Positions 1-10,267 of a stretch of DNA of 64,000 bases are shown piece after piece. The stretch covers positions 29,981,989-30,045,988 of the forward strand of contig NC_092572.1 in the NCBI RefSeq assembly GCF_037975245.1, read 5' to 3'. A program made the position numbers and the translations under genes. How positions within the stretch are numbered: position 1 is the first letter of the stretch; every line of letters begins with the position of its first letter. Origin of the DNA: Apostichopus japonicus (lineage: Eukaryota > Echinodermata > Holothuroidea > Aspidochirotida > Stichopodidae). Under the pieces are notes generated by a model. That model searched no databases. It was not told the origin of the DNA and saw nothing but the letters and a program-made list of their open reading frames with translations.

Positions 1-1596
1 AATCATTTCATTACTGTCACTCAAATAAACAATGAAATCACACCATTTTAAACCAGTTAGGGCCATCTGACCTTGCACTTGGGTAAAGTAACCAAACTTG
101 TGTTCACGTTTAAGAATGTATTCCTCACTGTTGTCTTTAAGTTCAATATAAAAGTCATGGGATTTCACAATCTCCTCCACCTTCTTTCCTCGTTGCGTCA
201 TTGGGCACTTTATTTCAAGTAATCCGAAACAAGGCTTGAGAGCTGGGTTAAAAACCTTTCCATCAGGGGTACATCCTAGGTGTGGGTGCTTGGGATTTAC
301 AACAAGTCCGGAATCAAAGACACAAAAATTTGGAATTTTCTTTTTCATTTGTTTAATGTAAATACTTAAGGCTTCCTTTTCTTTTGACAATCCATGTTGA
401 ATTGAAGCTACTTTACTCAAATCCTTTGTACCATAAATGTCTTTGAACATGGCTTCTGTGGGAGGTTTTTTTCGAGCAAGAACTTTGCCAAAGTTTGACG
501 CTGTTAATCTTTTCTTACGTGCTGACTGCCATTCAGCAGACTTATACTGCATGACTGTCCTTTTCTGAAGTACATGAGAATCCTCAATGGAAATGGATAT
601 ATTTTCATTAAACCAATCCTTTTGTGTAACACAGGACACACAATCCAGATCAAAATTTATAGTTAAGTCATCAGCAGGTAATTTTGGAAATGACTTACAC
701 ATTTGGTTATCAATATCACTGAAATTTGGAAAGAAATCTAACGAGTGCTTAAATTGTGTTGTGAGATTAGCACAGTCAAAGAGTTGATATGACAGGCAAG
801 AGCCTACGGGTACATTTCCAAAGACTGTTTTTATGTTTTTTGGTGTATCTTGTTCCATCAAAAGGTATGAAAAAGGGGGTGGTTTCGCCAGCTTTTTAAG
901 GTATGTAACATGGGCATCAACCGCTGAAGCAGACAGTCCATCAGATACATTGAAACCTCGAGCATCATAGAGTTTGCATCGAACAGGGTCCTTCTTCCTA
1001 CTATCGTCCTTTTTATCAGTTACAGCATTTGCAAAATGAGTAGCCATTACTGGCAATGGCGTAATGTTTGTAGAGCGAGGTATATGCCACTGCTGTGGTT
1101 TACTTGTACAGGTTGAACCCACAGGTATTTCGCTAATTCCATATGATGAAAAATCATTAAGCTGAAACAGTAAGGCAAACACATGATTACAATGTCCACC
1201 ACTCCCCGCTTTACATGAGCAATGTCCAGAGATTAATTTTGCACGATTTTTTCCCTTTTCGAACGAGATATATACGTTATGAGGCTCTTCATTTTTCTTC
1301 ATCGACCTATGGCATCTTGCGCGAATTACGTTAGGTTTAACGTTAGTAACAGTACTACCACTTGCTTGGCCTAAATCACGTAGGCCTACGTAAATATCAT
1401 GGATGTAGCCCTCTTTAAAAAACTTCCAACTTTTGTTACCGGTATCACCCTTACCAGCTGTGGAAATCCAATCGGCCCATGTTGCGGGAACGAACTGAGG
1501 TACTTCTGAAAAACATTTTGTGAAATTAAGGTCGTTACTTATCCAACATATACAGCAATCAAAATGAAGTTTGCAACACCTACAATTCGACGCCAT
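1..1596 (-). CDS. SWIM zinc finger + YqaJ-type nuclease protein (partial, C-terminus beyond the window)
   Basis: One uninterrupted frame of 532 codons runs from an ATG at 1596-1594 to the window edge, with no intron. The N-terminus is cysteine-rich (residues 5-17). A SWIM-type zinc-binding motif (CSCKAGSGGHCNH, residues 126-138) follows. From about residue 355 a YqaJ/lambda-exonuclease-like fold is recognisable: an N-terminal RLTASNFG block (363-370), a Glu-rich helix (404-410), the HLGCTPDG block with the presumed metal-binding Asp445, GLLEIKCP with Glu461/Lys463 of the D-(D/E)xK site, and the QVQGQ helix (506-510). Known for the family: YqaJ proteins are PD-(D/E)xK nucleases in phage recombination, and SWIM fingers bind DNA or protein. 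Inferred: a DNA-processing protein of a multicopy, possibly mobile-element-associated family, since an intronless frame this long is unlike the intron-rich ZNHIT2 in this window. The catalytic residues seen are intact. Function and substrate are unknown. Confidence 0.85.
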   Translation of the reverse strand, partial: MASNCRCCKLHFDCCICWISNDLNFTKCFSEVPQFVPATWADWISTAGKGDTGNKSWKFFKEGYIHDIYVGLRDLGQASGSTVTNVKPNVIRARCHRSMKKNEEPHNVYISFEKGKNRAKLISGHCSCKAGSGGHCNHVFALLFQLNDFSSYGISEIPVGSTCTSKPQQWHIPRSTNITPLPVMATHFANAVTDKKDDSRKKDPVRCKLYDARGFNVSDGLSASAVDAHVTYLKKLAKPPPFSYLLMEQDTPKNIKTVFGNVPVGSCLSYQLFDCANLTTQFKHSLDFFPNFSDIDNQMCKSFPKLPADDLTINFDLDCVSCVTQKDWFNENISISIEDSHVLQKRTVMQYKSAEWQSARKKRLTASNFGKVLARKKPPTEAMFKDIYGTKDLSKVASIQHGLSKEKEALSIYIKQMKKKIPNFCVFDSGLVVNPKHPHLGCTPDGKVFNPALKPCFGLLEIKCPMTQRGKKVEEIVKSHDFYIELKDNSEEYILKREHKFGYFTQVQGQMALTGLKWCDFIVYLSDSNEMI

Positions 1597-1672
1597 TGCA
1601 TTTGTCTAACACAGTTCGGCAAGCAGGGCGACCGGTTCCGCGAAAATTAAACAAAATGTAAACACCCAATTC

Positions 1673-1686
1673 AAGTCACGTGACTT
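1673..1686. promoter_or_regulatory. Perfect palindrome with an E-box (GTCACGTGAC) upstream of the YqaJ gene
   Basis: AAGTCACGTGACTT is a 14-bp perfect palindrome centred about 80 bp upstream of the YqaJ-family ATG. Its core GTCACGTGAC is the consensus bound by bHLH-ZIP factors (USF/MITF/TFE type). A role in promoting the gene is inferred from position only. Confidence 0.35.
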
Positions 1687-3866
1687 CCGAAACCGCATTT
1701 GTCTATTCTATTTGTGATAAATGTAAGGTACAGAAAATATTCATAGAAGTGTGGGACTAAGAATGTTATACATATGAAGGACACTAGAAAAACATAAGTG
1801 TTTAACAACACTAGTGACCTTTAAGAAGAAGGATTACATATGAAATAAATATAAACAAAGAAAAAGGATACACAATGGCAAATATACAAAGTTCTTTAAA
1901 ACAAAAAGAAGGAAAACTTTAGCAACGAATGCAGTCTAAGTGATGATCTAGAAGGAGGTATTATTATTGCTAACAAGTTAAGTTTCAGTGCTGACAGACT
2001 TGTAGTGGGTTTAGTGTGGCCTGTACTTGATGTACAGCCTCATGGATTTGTACTCTAAATGTACTCTAAATGTCTGTTCTCATAATCACTCTTACCAAGG
2101 AGAATTGTATACTTTAGATGTATACTTGTGCTCATACAGTTCTATGTGTCAACCTAGTACTGGGTACTCAGTTCAACAGCATTTCTTTCATGAGTAAAGA
2201 ATTACAACATTTTCAGTTTTTAAGGCTTTGTGGAAGATATTTTCGGATTATGATACGCCCCCATTTTGCATACAATTTTGACAGGACACTACTGTATATG
2301 TGGTAACTGAGTAACTTTGCTTGTCATATGAGGTCCTGGAAAAGATTGGGTCCTCACTAAAAGGAAAACAAGAATACCTTAACACATGTTGACAATTAGC
2401 TTTGTATTCTGTACAGTTTGGCAAGGTTGCTTGTTTTTGGCATGTTGAAAGAAATTGATGATTTTATAATTATTGACATGTCTCTCTCTCTCTTCATTTT
2501 AGACTGATTTGGAAGATTAGTAGCTTTCTGGTTTCCTTTTGAAGAGTTTCCATACATAGAGTGAGTATTTAATATGTAGTATCGCATCAACCCCTCCCTA
2601 TACTGATATGATTTCAGAGGTCAGACTAGATTAACTGTCCACACAGCTATAGTAGCATTGACATTGTAAACTAATACCCTTGCAATCATTCTGAAATGTA
2701 CTAGCAAACCAGAAACAAAATACTGACTTATATATCAAAACATTTTGAAGGGCATGGAAGGTTAGAAATGACCTTAGAAATACAAGCTAATAGAAAGTCT
2801 AAAACTAGCTGAACTTCATCAGCTTTGTCTTCAGTTCAGTTGGATGAGTTTATATATGCACACAGTGTGATAGGTCAGTTTATCCAAATGATGTGTTTGA
2901 CATGTAATTTCAGCCTTAATTTCATGGCTTAAAGTAGATGTAACTAAATGTTCTGACAGTATGAGTGAAATTATTGTTATGCCTCTGAACATGAATTCCC
3001 TCTTGTGTGTTTCAATGGTTTATAAAACTGTACATAATATGTGCAGAAAATAAAGTCAACCTTTGTTGACACTTTTGAGTAACATTAATGACAATTAAAT
3101 TCAAAAGTTTGCATCTGTTCATTCTGTTTACCTGCATTGTGTTCAGACCATAAATCCAATGTAGTGAGCAATCATTGATAAAATTGATACCTAACAGACC
3201 CATCACATTACACTGTCATCACACAGGTCAGTTTAGTGTTGTAGTTGTGAGGTATGGTCATGGTTTACACTGCTTACACATCCTGTCCTTTGTGGTTATT
3301 TTTTTCCATTTTAAATCACCAAGTTACACTATTCCTTGTATTGAGTTTGAGTGTGTAATAGCTTTTGTAATTACTTCCTGCCTTGCCTTAGTTTTCCACA
3401 AGTTTTCAAAGCAAATTGTGTTTTTCAATTTTCCCCTGAAAACTGTGTTAAACATATACTGACTCCACCACCTACAGGGAATTATTTCTCTGGTACAGTT
3501 TAGTAAAACTGATGCAGAATAGGCAAGTTGCTACTCAAACACAAAGCAATGGAATTGTTATAATGTCAGAGTAGATAAACAATATGCTATATAGTTCTAT
3601 CAAAGCCACTCTACAATGATGTCAACAGAATCATTCCTTGACCTAATATCAGTGAAATATCAAATTGAACAGTAGTCAGCAGAGATGGAAACTCTCCCCA
3701 ACTTAAACCATCTCTAACCACAAATTAAAATATTCAAACTGACAGTAAATAAAAATGAATGTATACCTGGATCATGAAATGGATAGATTTAGAAAGAGGA
3801 GTTGAGCTGTTAGGTCGTTGAACCCCCTATGCAAAGATTGATTGTTTGCACAACACACATCTTGGA

Positions 3867-3890
3867 TGGGTGGGTGGGTGGGTGGGTGGG
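3867..3890 (+). repeat. (TGGG)n microsatellite, G-quadruplex-capable
   Basis: Six GGG runs are separated by single T residues, which fits the canonical intramolecular G-quadruplex pattern on the + strand. Confidence 0.85.
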
Positions 3891-5164
3891 TGTGTGAGGA
3901 GTATGAGTATATACATTGGATTATCATGTATGTCTGCCTCATTTAGTTCATGTTAATGTTAACTCTGGGTTGATTTCACCAGAGGGAACACTGCACACTT
4001 TACATAGTACATCATAGATGGAAAACTTGAAACGGCATAAATTTCAGTGGGATATATTCATATGTTATTTGATAATCTGGTACATAGTAGACTTGCAACT
4101 TATTTGATGACTGTTTCCAGGTCTCAACAAGCATTTTTTTAAACTGTTCCTATAATATTACTGTACTACTGCTAGTACTATTAAGTCAAGTGTGAAGTAA
4201 GATTGATGATTAACATCATTTTTTAATTGAACATGGCATCAGTTAATTGGGTTTCACATTTTCACTATAGTACAAAATCCTCTCAAGTCAAATCCTTCAT
4301 ATAAAGGGCAAGATTAGATTGCAAATGTTTTTAAGAAAGTTTTTCAAAGGGTCATATGAACATCCGCTGGATATAAACAGGATGTGTAAAGAGCAATCCA
4401 TTTTATGCAGCTAATTGGTATGGAGATTGGTTGTTGACCAAAATCAATGACCCACTTTGGACTTGCTTCAAGTCTAGAGAGAATTGCAGAGACAGGATGT
4501 TAAATATCTAAACTACTGTATACTCTTCTTGATGATGACCCCCATTCAATGATGATTGATGATGACCCATTCAAGTCATCACAGCTCTAATAATGTTCCT
4601 GTTCACATGTAGCCTACAGTGTAGGAAATGTCCATTATTTTATCTTTGTTCTATACTCAATTCAGTTTCTAATTATATTATTGAGAAATCCATCAGAGAA
4701 CCAACTGCTGTTTAAATTTTTAAGGTAATGCATTACAAATTGGGGGAAAATGAGATTATAAAGTTCAGCCAATCACAATTGTCTCATCGATGATGTTGAT
4801 TGTTCATGTTTTATGTGCATTAATTCAATGCCTCACAATGTACTCAGTTCTGCTCAAACAATGATACATTGAGCTGTAAGGTAGTTGTGTATAGGTACTA
4901 GGCTGTCAGTTATATGAAAAAGCTATTGTTTTCATTGTTAGGTTGGCATTGTGGAACAGAAGCCATCCATCTAGTACTTGAGTGTATTCTCTTAATACTG
5001 TAGTACACTTTTACATACTCGTTCTCAGGACTTTGTACTCATGCTATAAGTTTTACAGTTCTAAGCTACTGCCTATAGAAGTGTTTGCAATGATAGCCTT
5101 TATGTGTAGGCTCATATGACGGTACTGAATAAAACAGGGTCCACTAAACAAAATGCCAAGCTTA

Positions 5165-5524
5165 GTGCATTTTTGAATTTGCTGAGGATAGAATTTACTT
5201 CGCTCCTCTCTTACCTGTCTCCCACTTCACAATTGCACTTTCCCATCTACCTAACTACACATTTGGAAATGTTTTAGCACTGCGCCCTCGCTCCCTGGGC
5301 AACTCCCACTAACTCCTCCTTCCATACCACCCCGGAAGTTACTACACGTTTTTCTGCAAATTCTTGGCTTGTAGTTTATACAACTGTTTTTGCGTTTTTG
5401 GAATTCATCTTTGGGTAATTCGACTACTGAGACCTTCTTTTGTCGCTGTCCCAAGAAGCACTCATAAGTATCCTTTTGTTTACGTGCAATTTATGTGCAT
5501 TTTTGAATTTGCTGAGGATAGAAT
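5165..5524. repeat. 30-bp direct repeats flanking a 300-bp segment
   Basis: The 30 bases at 5165-5194 (starting GTGCATTTTTGAATTTGCTG) recur identically at 5495-5524. The 300 bp between them is richer in C and G than its surroundings. The pattern suggests an insertion with a long target duplication, or a duplication-mediated event. No terminal inverted repeat or poly(A) tail was seen. Confidence 0.6.
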
Positions 5525-6202
5525 ACTACCCATCATGACTTGGCTGTCAATAGAACTCCACCCCTGTCCTGACCTGAAATCATGTTCTATCTTTTCATTG
5601 CACATATCCACGTGTTGAATTAACCTTTAATACTTCACTTTTGCATCCTTTCAGTATTACATAATTAGAGATTTTATCTGCATAATGAGGGATGCATCCA
5701 AAATGTACTTCAAAAGTTTCTTTTATTTATCATTTTCTTTTCTTTTTGGTACAGATATTATTCTATCTAGTGACCGAAGAAACAGCTCTCAGTGTGGAAA
5801 AACTGCACAGAGGTTCCTGCTGGGTATTATCAATGGTATAGCTTTTTTTCTGGTCTAACTTAATGTACATGTTTACTTCATGGGATGGAAAATGAACCTT
5901 TCTGTTGATTAATTTTACCATATGGAAAAGAATTGAAATTAGTAAATTTGAAGGCTTAATACCATGTATACAGTTTGTTGGATTCAAGCATACATGTGTG
6001 AAACACAGTTTGCTGGGTTCTAGCATACATGTGTGATAGAGCTTGCAAGTATAAAACCTTTATTTCCCATCATAGCCTACAATGCCAGTTTTGCATAATA
6101 CCATTTGTTCCATAATGTTAAATCTCAGGTGGTCTTAAAACAAATGCTCAAATAAATCATCAACTTTACACTTAATTGTGCAATAGTATAAGCAAGTGGA
6201 AA

Positions 6203-6219
6203 GGGGGGGGGGGGGGGGG
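6203..6219 (+). repeat. Poly(G) tract, G17
   Basis: Uninterrupted run of 17 G. Similar tracts occur at 8026-8039, 23291-23300, 26963-26974, 33115-33132 and 46052-46066, with poly(C) runs at 44337-44349 and 44565-44577. Confidence 0.9.
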
Positions 6220-7585
6220 TTGATGGTACCAACAGAGTGTGATATTTGTGGATACTGAGGGGGGTTTCTATTGTTTCTATTAATTAAATGTTTCCTGTAT
6301 TTTGTACATGAACTATAAGAACCATTACACTAAATAATAAGTATTTTAAGCTACATCAGAATGTTAAGGTAATACACCTTTGACAAACAAAAGGGATTAA
6401 TAATGTTAAAACAACAGATAGAACAATCAGCATTGCTTGTACAAATGCCACTGCAAGGTTCAGTAAGAAAGTCACCTAGTGGTGTATACAGCTGTGCCTA
6501 ATCTTTGTCCATGTGGTGCTCTGACGTGTATTCAATTGCATTTATCAAAGTTCATTGTTATCAGTGTCATATGCAGTATGCTAGATCACACACAAGGCAT
6601 TTTATGCATTTCTTGGAAAACTGCATTATGCACACATTGGATTGGGTGTAACCTACCTTTATTTATATTGCAGGAGGGTTTATTCCTGACATTGCAAATA
6701 TGACCAATTAAAGATACAAGTTTGCCAAATTTGGTAAATTTTTATAATTATATGACTTGAAATGTCAGTTGATGCTGTGATAGGTATTATTAATCATGCT
6801 TTTGCAAGGTTATTGTAAGATTATATTACAAATGGAGAAAGAGAAAATTGAAAAAATGCGGTTGTATATTAGATCTGTAATAACTTGTCAACATTGAGAA
6901 AAATATCACTAGGAGTTAAGTGTATGTTGAAAACATATCATCTCTGTTTTAAGCATGGAAGTCTGTAAAGGTGGATGAGAGAATTTGACGCTGAAATTGT
7001 TGTATAGAGTCTGGTTAACAGAATGGAATAAAAAATGGAAACAAAATGGAAGAGGATTAGGCGAAAAAAGCATTTGAGGCTGCTTAGGTCCTCAGAATTG
7101 AAAGTGTTTGTCTTCTGCTGAAGCTGGCCAGGGATGCAAACTTTAAACATTATCTGTGAGAGAGACATAACTTTGTTTCTGGGAGTCTTAACTCAGATTA
7201 AACACCGAACTCTTGGAAAAGTGGTGACAATTGACTTGGTTGAGACACAGTTAGGTCAACAACAAAATATAATTTTAAAGAAAGCCAATTTGTCTCCCTT
7301 CGAGCACTCTTAACTCTAGATGTGAATTATGGGAAAGTTGGGTTTGATATTTTATATTTCAGTTTTCACTGTGTGTAATCTACAATACTTTGTTGGAACC
7401 TTGTTGGATTCCCACTAACATGTTTGGAAGTTTAGTCTGTTTCCCACTATTCTGCTTGGACATCTGATCCTACGTAGTGTGTGAGCAATGGGGCACAGGG
7501 TGGGGTGGCCTGGTTGGATGTTGGAATCTCTTGTGTAGGGGCTCAAGGGGCCGCTCTCATGGAAATGTTGACATTTATCACTCAA

Positions 7586-7817
7586 GTAAAAAGTTTAGCC
7601 ATAACTGAAGTACAAGTGTCAATAGTTAACTGTGAATTGTATCTAGAGCTAAGTACATCATCTCTCACTACAGCATCCTTACAGAGATTTCTTTCAAAGT
7701 TTTCCAGAGATAGAAATTGACAGTGTTTGCAGGAGAATTCCATCCAGATTACCCCCTCCCCCAGCTGTCACTTTAAAGCACCTGCATATTGATGGAAATG
7801 ATACTTTGTTGTCATAG
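7586..7817 (+). pseudogene. LRR-like coding remnant with a single-base frameshift
   Basis: The + frame from 7586 reads VKSLAITEVQVSIVNCELYL and continues to a TASLQRFLSKF segment. It then needs one base removed from the T4 run at 7700-7703 to continue as PEIEIDSVCRR and TLKHLHIDGNDTLLS, stopping at TAG 7815-7817. The spacing of Leu/Ile residues and the LKHLHIDGND end resemble a leucine-rich repeat as found in the C-terminal parts of animal NLR-type receptors. This rests on pattern, not on a search. There are no convincing splice sites and the upstream frame is not protein-like. Best read as a short frameshifted fragment of an LRR gene, though it could be chance coding potential. Confidence 0.3.
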
Positions 7818-8761
7818 CAATAGCAATGTGTGGCTCTTCCACTTCACACCCCACTTCGGCCACAGTAGTACTCCCAGATTGACCAGTAGTACTCCCAGAT
7901 TGCCCAGTATTTTACAATGCCCTGGGACATGCCAATGGAAAAGAAATGTCAGAGGCAAATATCAGTTTTATTTCAATTATGATTGTTTTAGTCTTTGTTA
8001 ATCTTGATGGAGACAGTTAAGTCCTGGGGGGGGGGGGGGTTAGTTGACCAGTCTGTGAAGGTCATTGCTATCTTGTAATGGAAACTAAGTAAACACATAT
8101 GGCTCTTATTAATGTCATGTAAGTCTCAAGGCCTGCACCGTACTTTAAAGGACAGATCCAAGTCTTAAATTTGATATCATATTCATGTATTTTTCCAATT
8201 TGATACCAAATACTTTTCTGGTGATAGGAAAGTCAAGGGTTACTAACTTCAGTTTAATTACAGTATCCTTTTCTCCATTTGTAAGTCCTTACAGGTATTC
8301 AAAAGTTTGATGATGTTTTTATTCATTCAGTTGTCAGATGTATTTTAAAATTTGTTTTGTGTAGAGTGTTTTAAATCAGGGAGAGGGGTTCACCTCATCT
8401 GTTGCACTAGGGAACTGATTTATGCCTTCAAATAGACTCCCTGTGATATGTACCTCTCAGTATGTACCCACCACCTAAACTTACCCTCCCTTCCCCCCCT
8501 TCCCCTCCCCTCCTTTCCCCTCCCAACTACATGGAGTTTGGAAGAGCAGTGAGTACATGCTCTATTTTCAATCTTCAAGGGCTCTATTCATTTTGACATA
8601 GACATTGAAAATATTTATGTTGTCACAAACCTATGTTAAGTGTGTTATTTAAAATTCATTTATATTTTGTTTTTCTATTAGATCTGATGTGCCTATTGTC
8701 TGTTCAACTCTAGTGAGATTGTGAAGGCCCTAACCTACGTGTGCGTGAGGAATACTACAGA

Positions 8762-10267
8762 GTGAGTATTGTTGGATGGTTTACCTATTGGCTAGTGGTA
8801 ATTTATATCATCTTAATTAAAGCAGCTCTTTGAGTTTGGTGGCAGTCAACCAGTAAGTTTTGGGGAGTTTCCACCTCGCCGAGTATTACTGAAAATAATA
8901 TTGCAATTGATCTAAATATGACACCCCTGCCTTGCCTTCTCCACCTAATGGCCTTGTTCACGCTTAAGAACAAGTCCGCAAGAGCTATTAATTCCCTTAG
9001 TGTGAATGCTTGCGTATTCGTACTTTAAGTCCGCCTGCTTTCTTAAGAATAATCCTCCTTTTTGGGTTTCTTCAATCCCTCTTGCGTTGTTAATAAATTT
9101 AATGTGAACGGTCGCGGTCTTATGGCGAACCCAGATTTCCGATTATAATATCCGCTCTGTCCAGTTTAAATTTGGCGGGTATTTTATAACCTGCAGTAGG
9201 CACAGTGTATAGATCAGTGAGGCATACCTACGTTGTGTTTGTTCAAGTATCAGAACGTTGCCTTTCTAAACTGGAACACTACCTATAACAACGCTATTCA
9301 TGAACCCATTTCACTTTCCTTTGCTTGTGAGACTAAAACAAACTGAATGACATTCCACTTATATCTAATAAACTACAAATCATTGTACACACATTGTGTT
9401 GAAGAGGCCAAAATTGGTAATTTTATGTTTATTTCGAAACAGATGGTTTTGGAATCGGTTGCTACGGCACTTACTAAAAGACTAAAGCAATTACGTATGG
9501 CCTAGCCTATAATGAAGTTACATTAGCTTACGCATAAACCTTACAAGGTCTTTTAGGCCTTCGATGTTGGATTAGCCTCAACTACTACATCAGCAGTAAA
9601 ACATGGGTTAACGTGTAATGGTATATAGTGGTACGGATTGATTTTGTACAAACAGTATTGTACAGGGAAAGGTCTTACTACACCACTACAGTTATAGTGG
9701 TATAGTAGTTTGCTCTCACTAAAACCAACCTATGCTATTCATTTCTTGCCACATTTTACTTGCAACTTAGATTTTGCAATTGTTAATTTGAAGATAAAAC
9801 AGCTGTAATTTCTGCTTTCACAGAACCAGCAGTGCATTGTGTAACATTGCAATTGACCAATCCATTGCAACAGTTTGCTACTATGACTATACATAGAAAT
9901 ACTAACAAGACTATTATGCATGACGAATGTCACAGTAGGAAGCTAATGAAGAAAGTCAAGCTCTAGTTTCTAATACACAGGGCTCTGGTTTCTTAACTAG
10001 TCAATATTTGATGATGTAAGAAAAATCATTAGCATCACTGGTCAAAACAGATAACAAAATCAAAGGTCTGAAGCCAGTTCAAGGTTGATTCTCTATTTGA
10101 CAAATGGACTGTCATTTGCCTGATCTGTTGGGTACTTACTGTACAGAATAAGAAGGATTTGCATACAACATAAGACAAAGATTATATAAAGACAAAACCT
10201 GGAGCAAATAAACCATTACCAACGACAGCTGAACTAACTAATTAACATTGTATGAAATGAAGTAAAC
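8762..10267. other. Non-coding stretch before the 68-bp array
   Basis: No coding exon, RNA gene or bounded mobile element was identified. A CpG-richer patch at about 8940-9160 stands out from the AT-rich surroundings but has no clear ends. Confidence 0.4.

Larger units (their letters stand above)
1687..5754. other. Intergenic, no gene supported
   Basis: About 4 kb of AT-rich DNA. The reading frames here are short and lack family motifs or paired splice sites. It holds a TGGG microsatellite (3867-3890) and a 30-bp direct repeat pair (5165-5194 and 5495-5524), listed separately. Confidence 0.6.
5824..8681. other. Non-coding stretch (putative intron)
   Basis: It contains a G17 homopolymer (6203-6219), a G14 run (8026-8039) and the LRR-like remnant at 7586-7817. 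Nothing else could be supported. Confidence 0.4.

Noticed and set aside
587-787. Plus-strand 66-codon frame within the YqaJ gene
   Set aside because: It is the antisense shadow of the 532-codon minus-strand frame.
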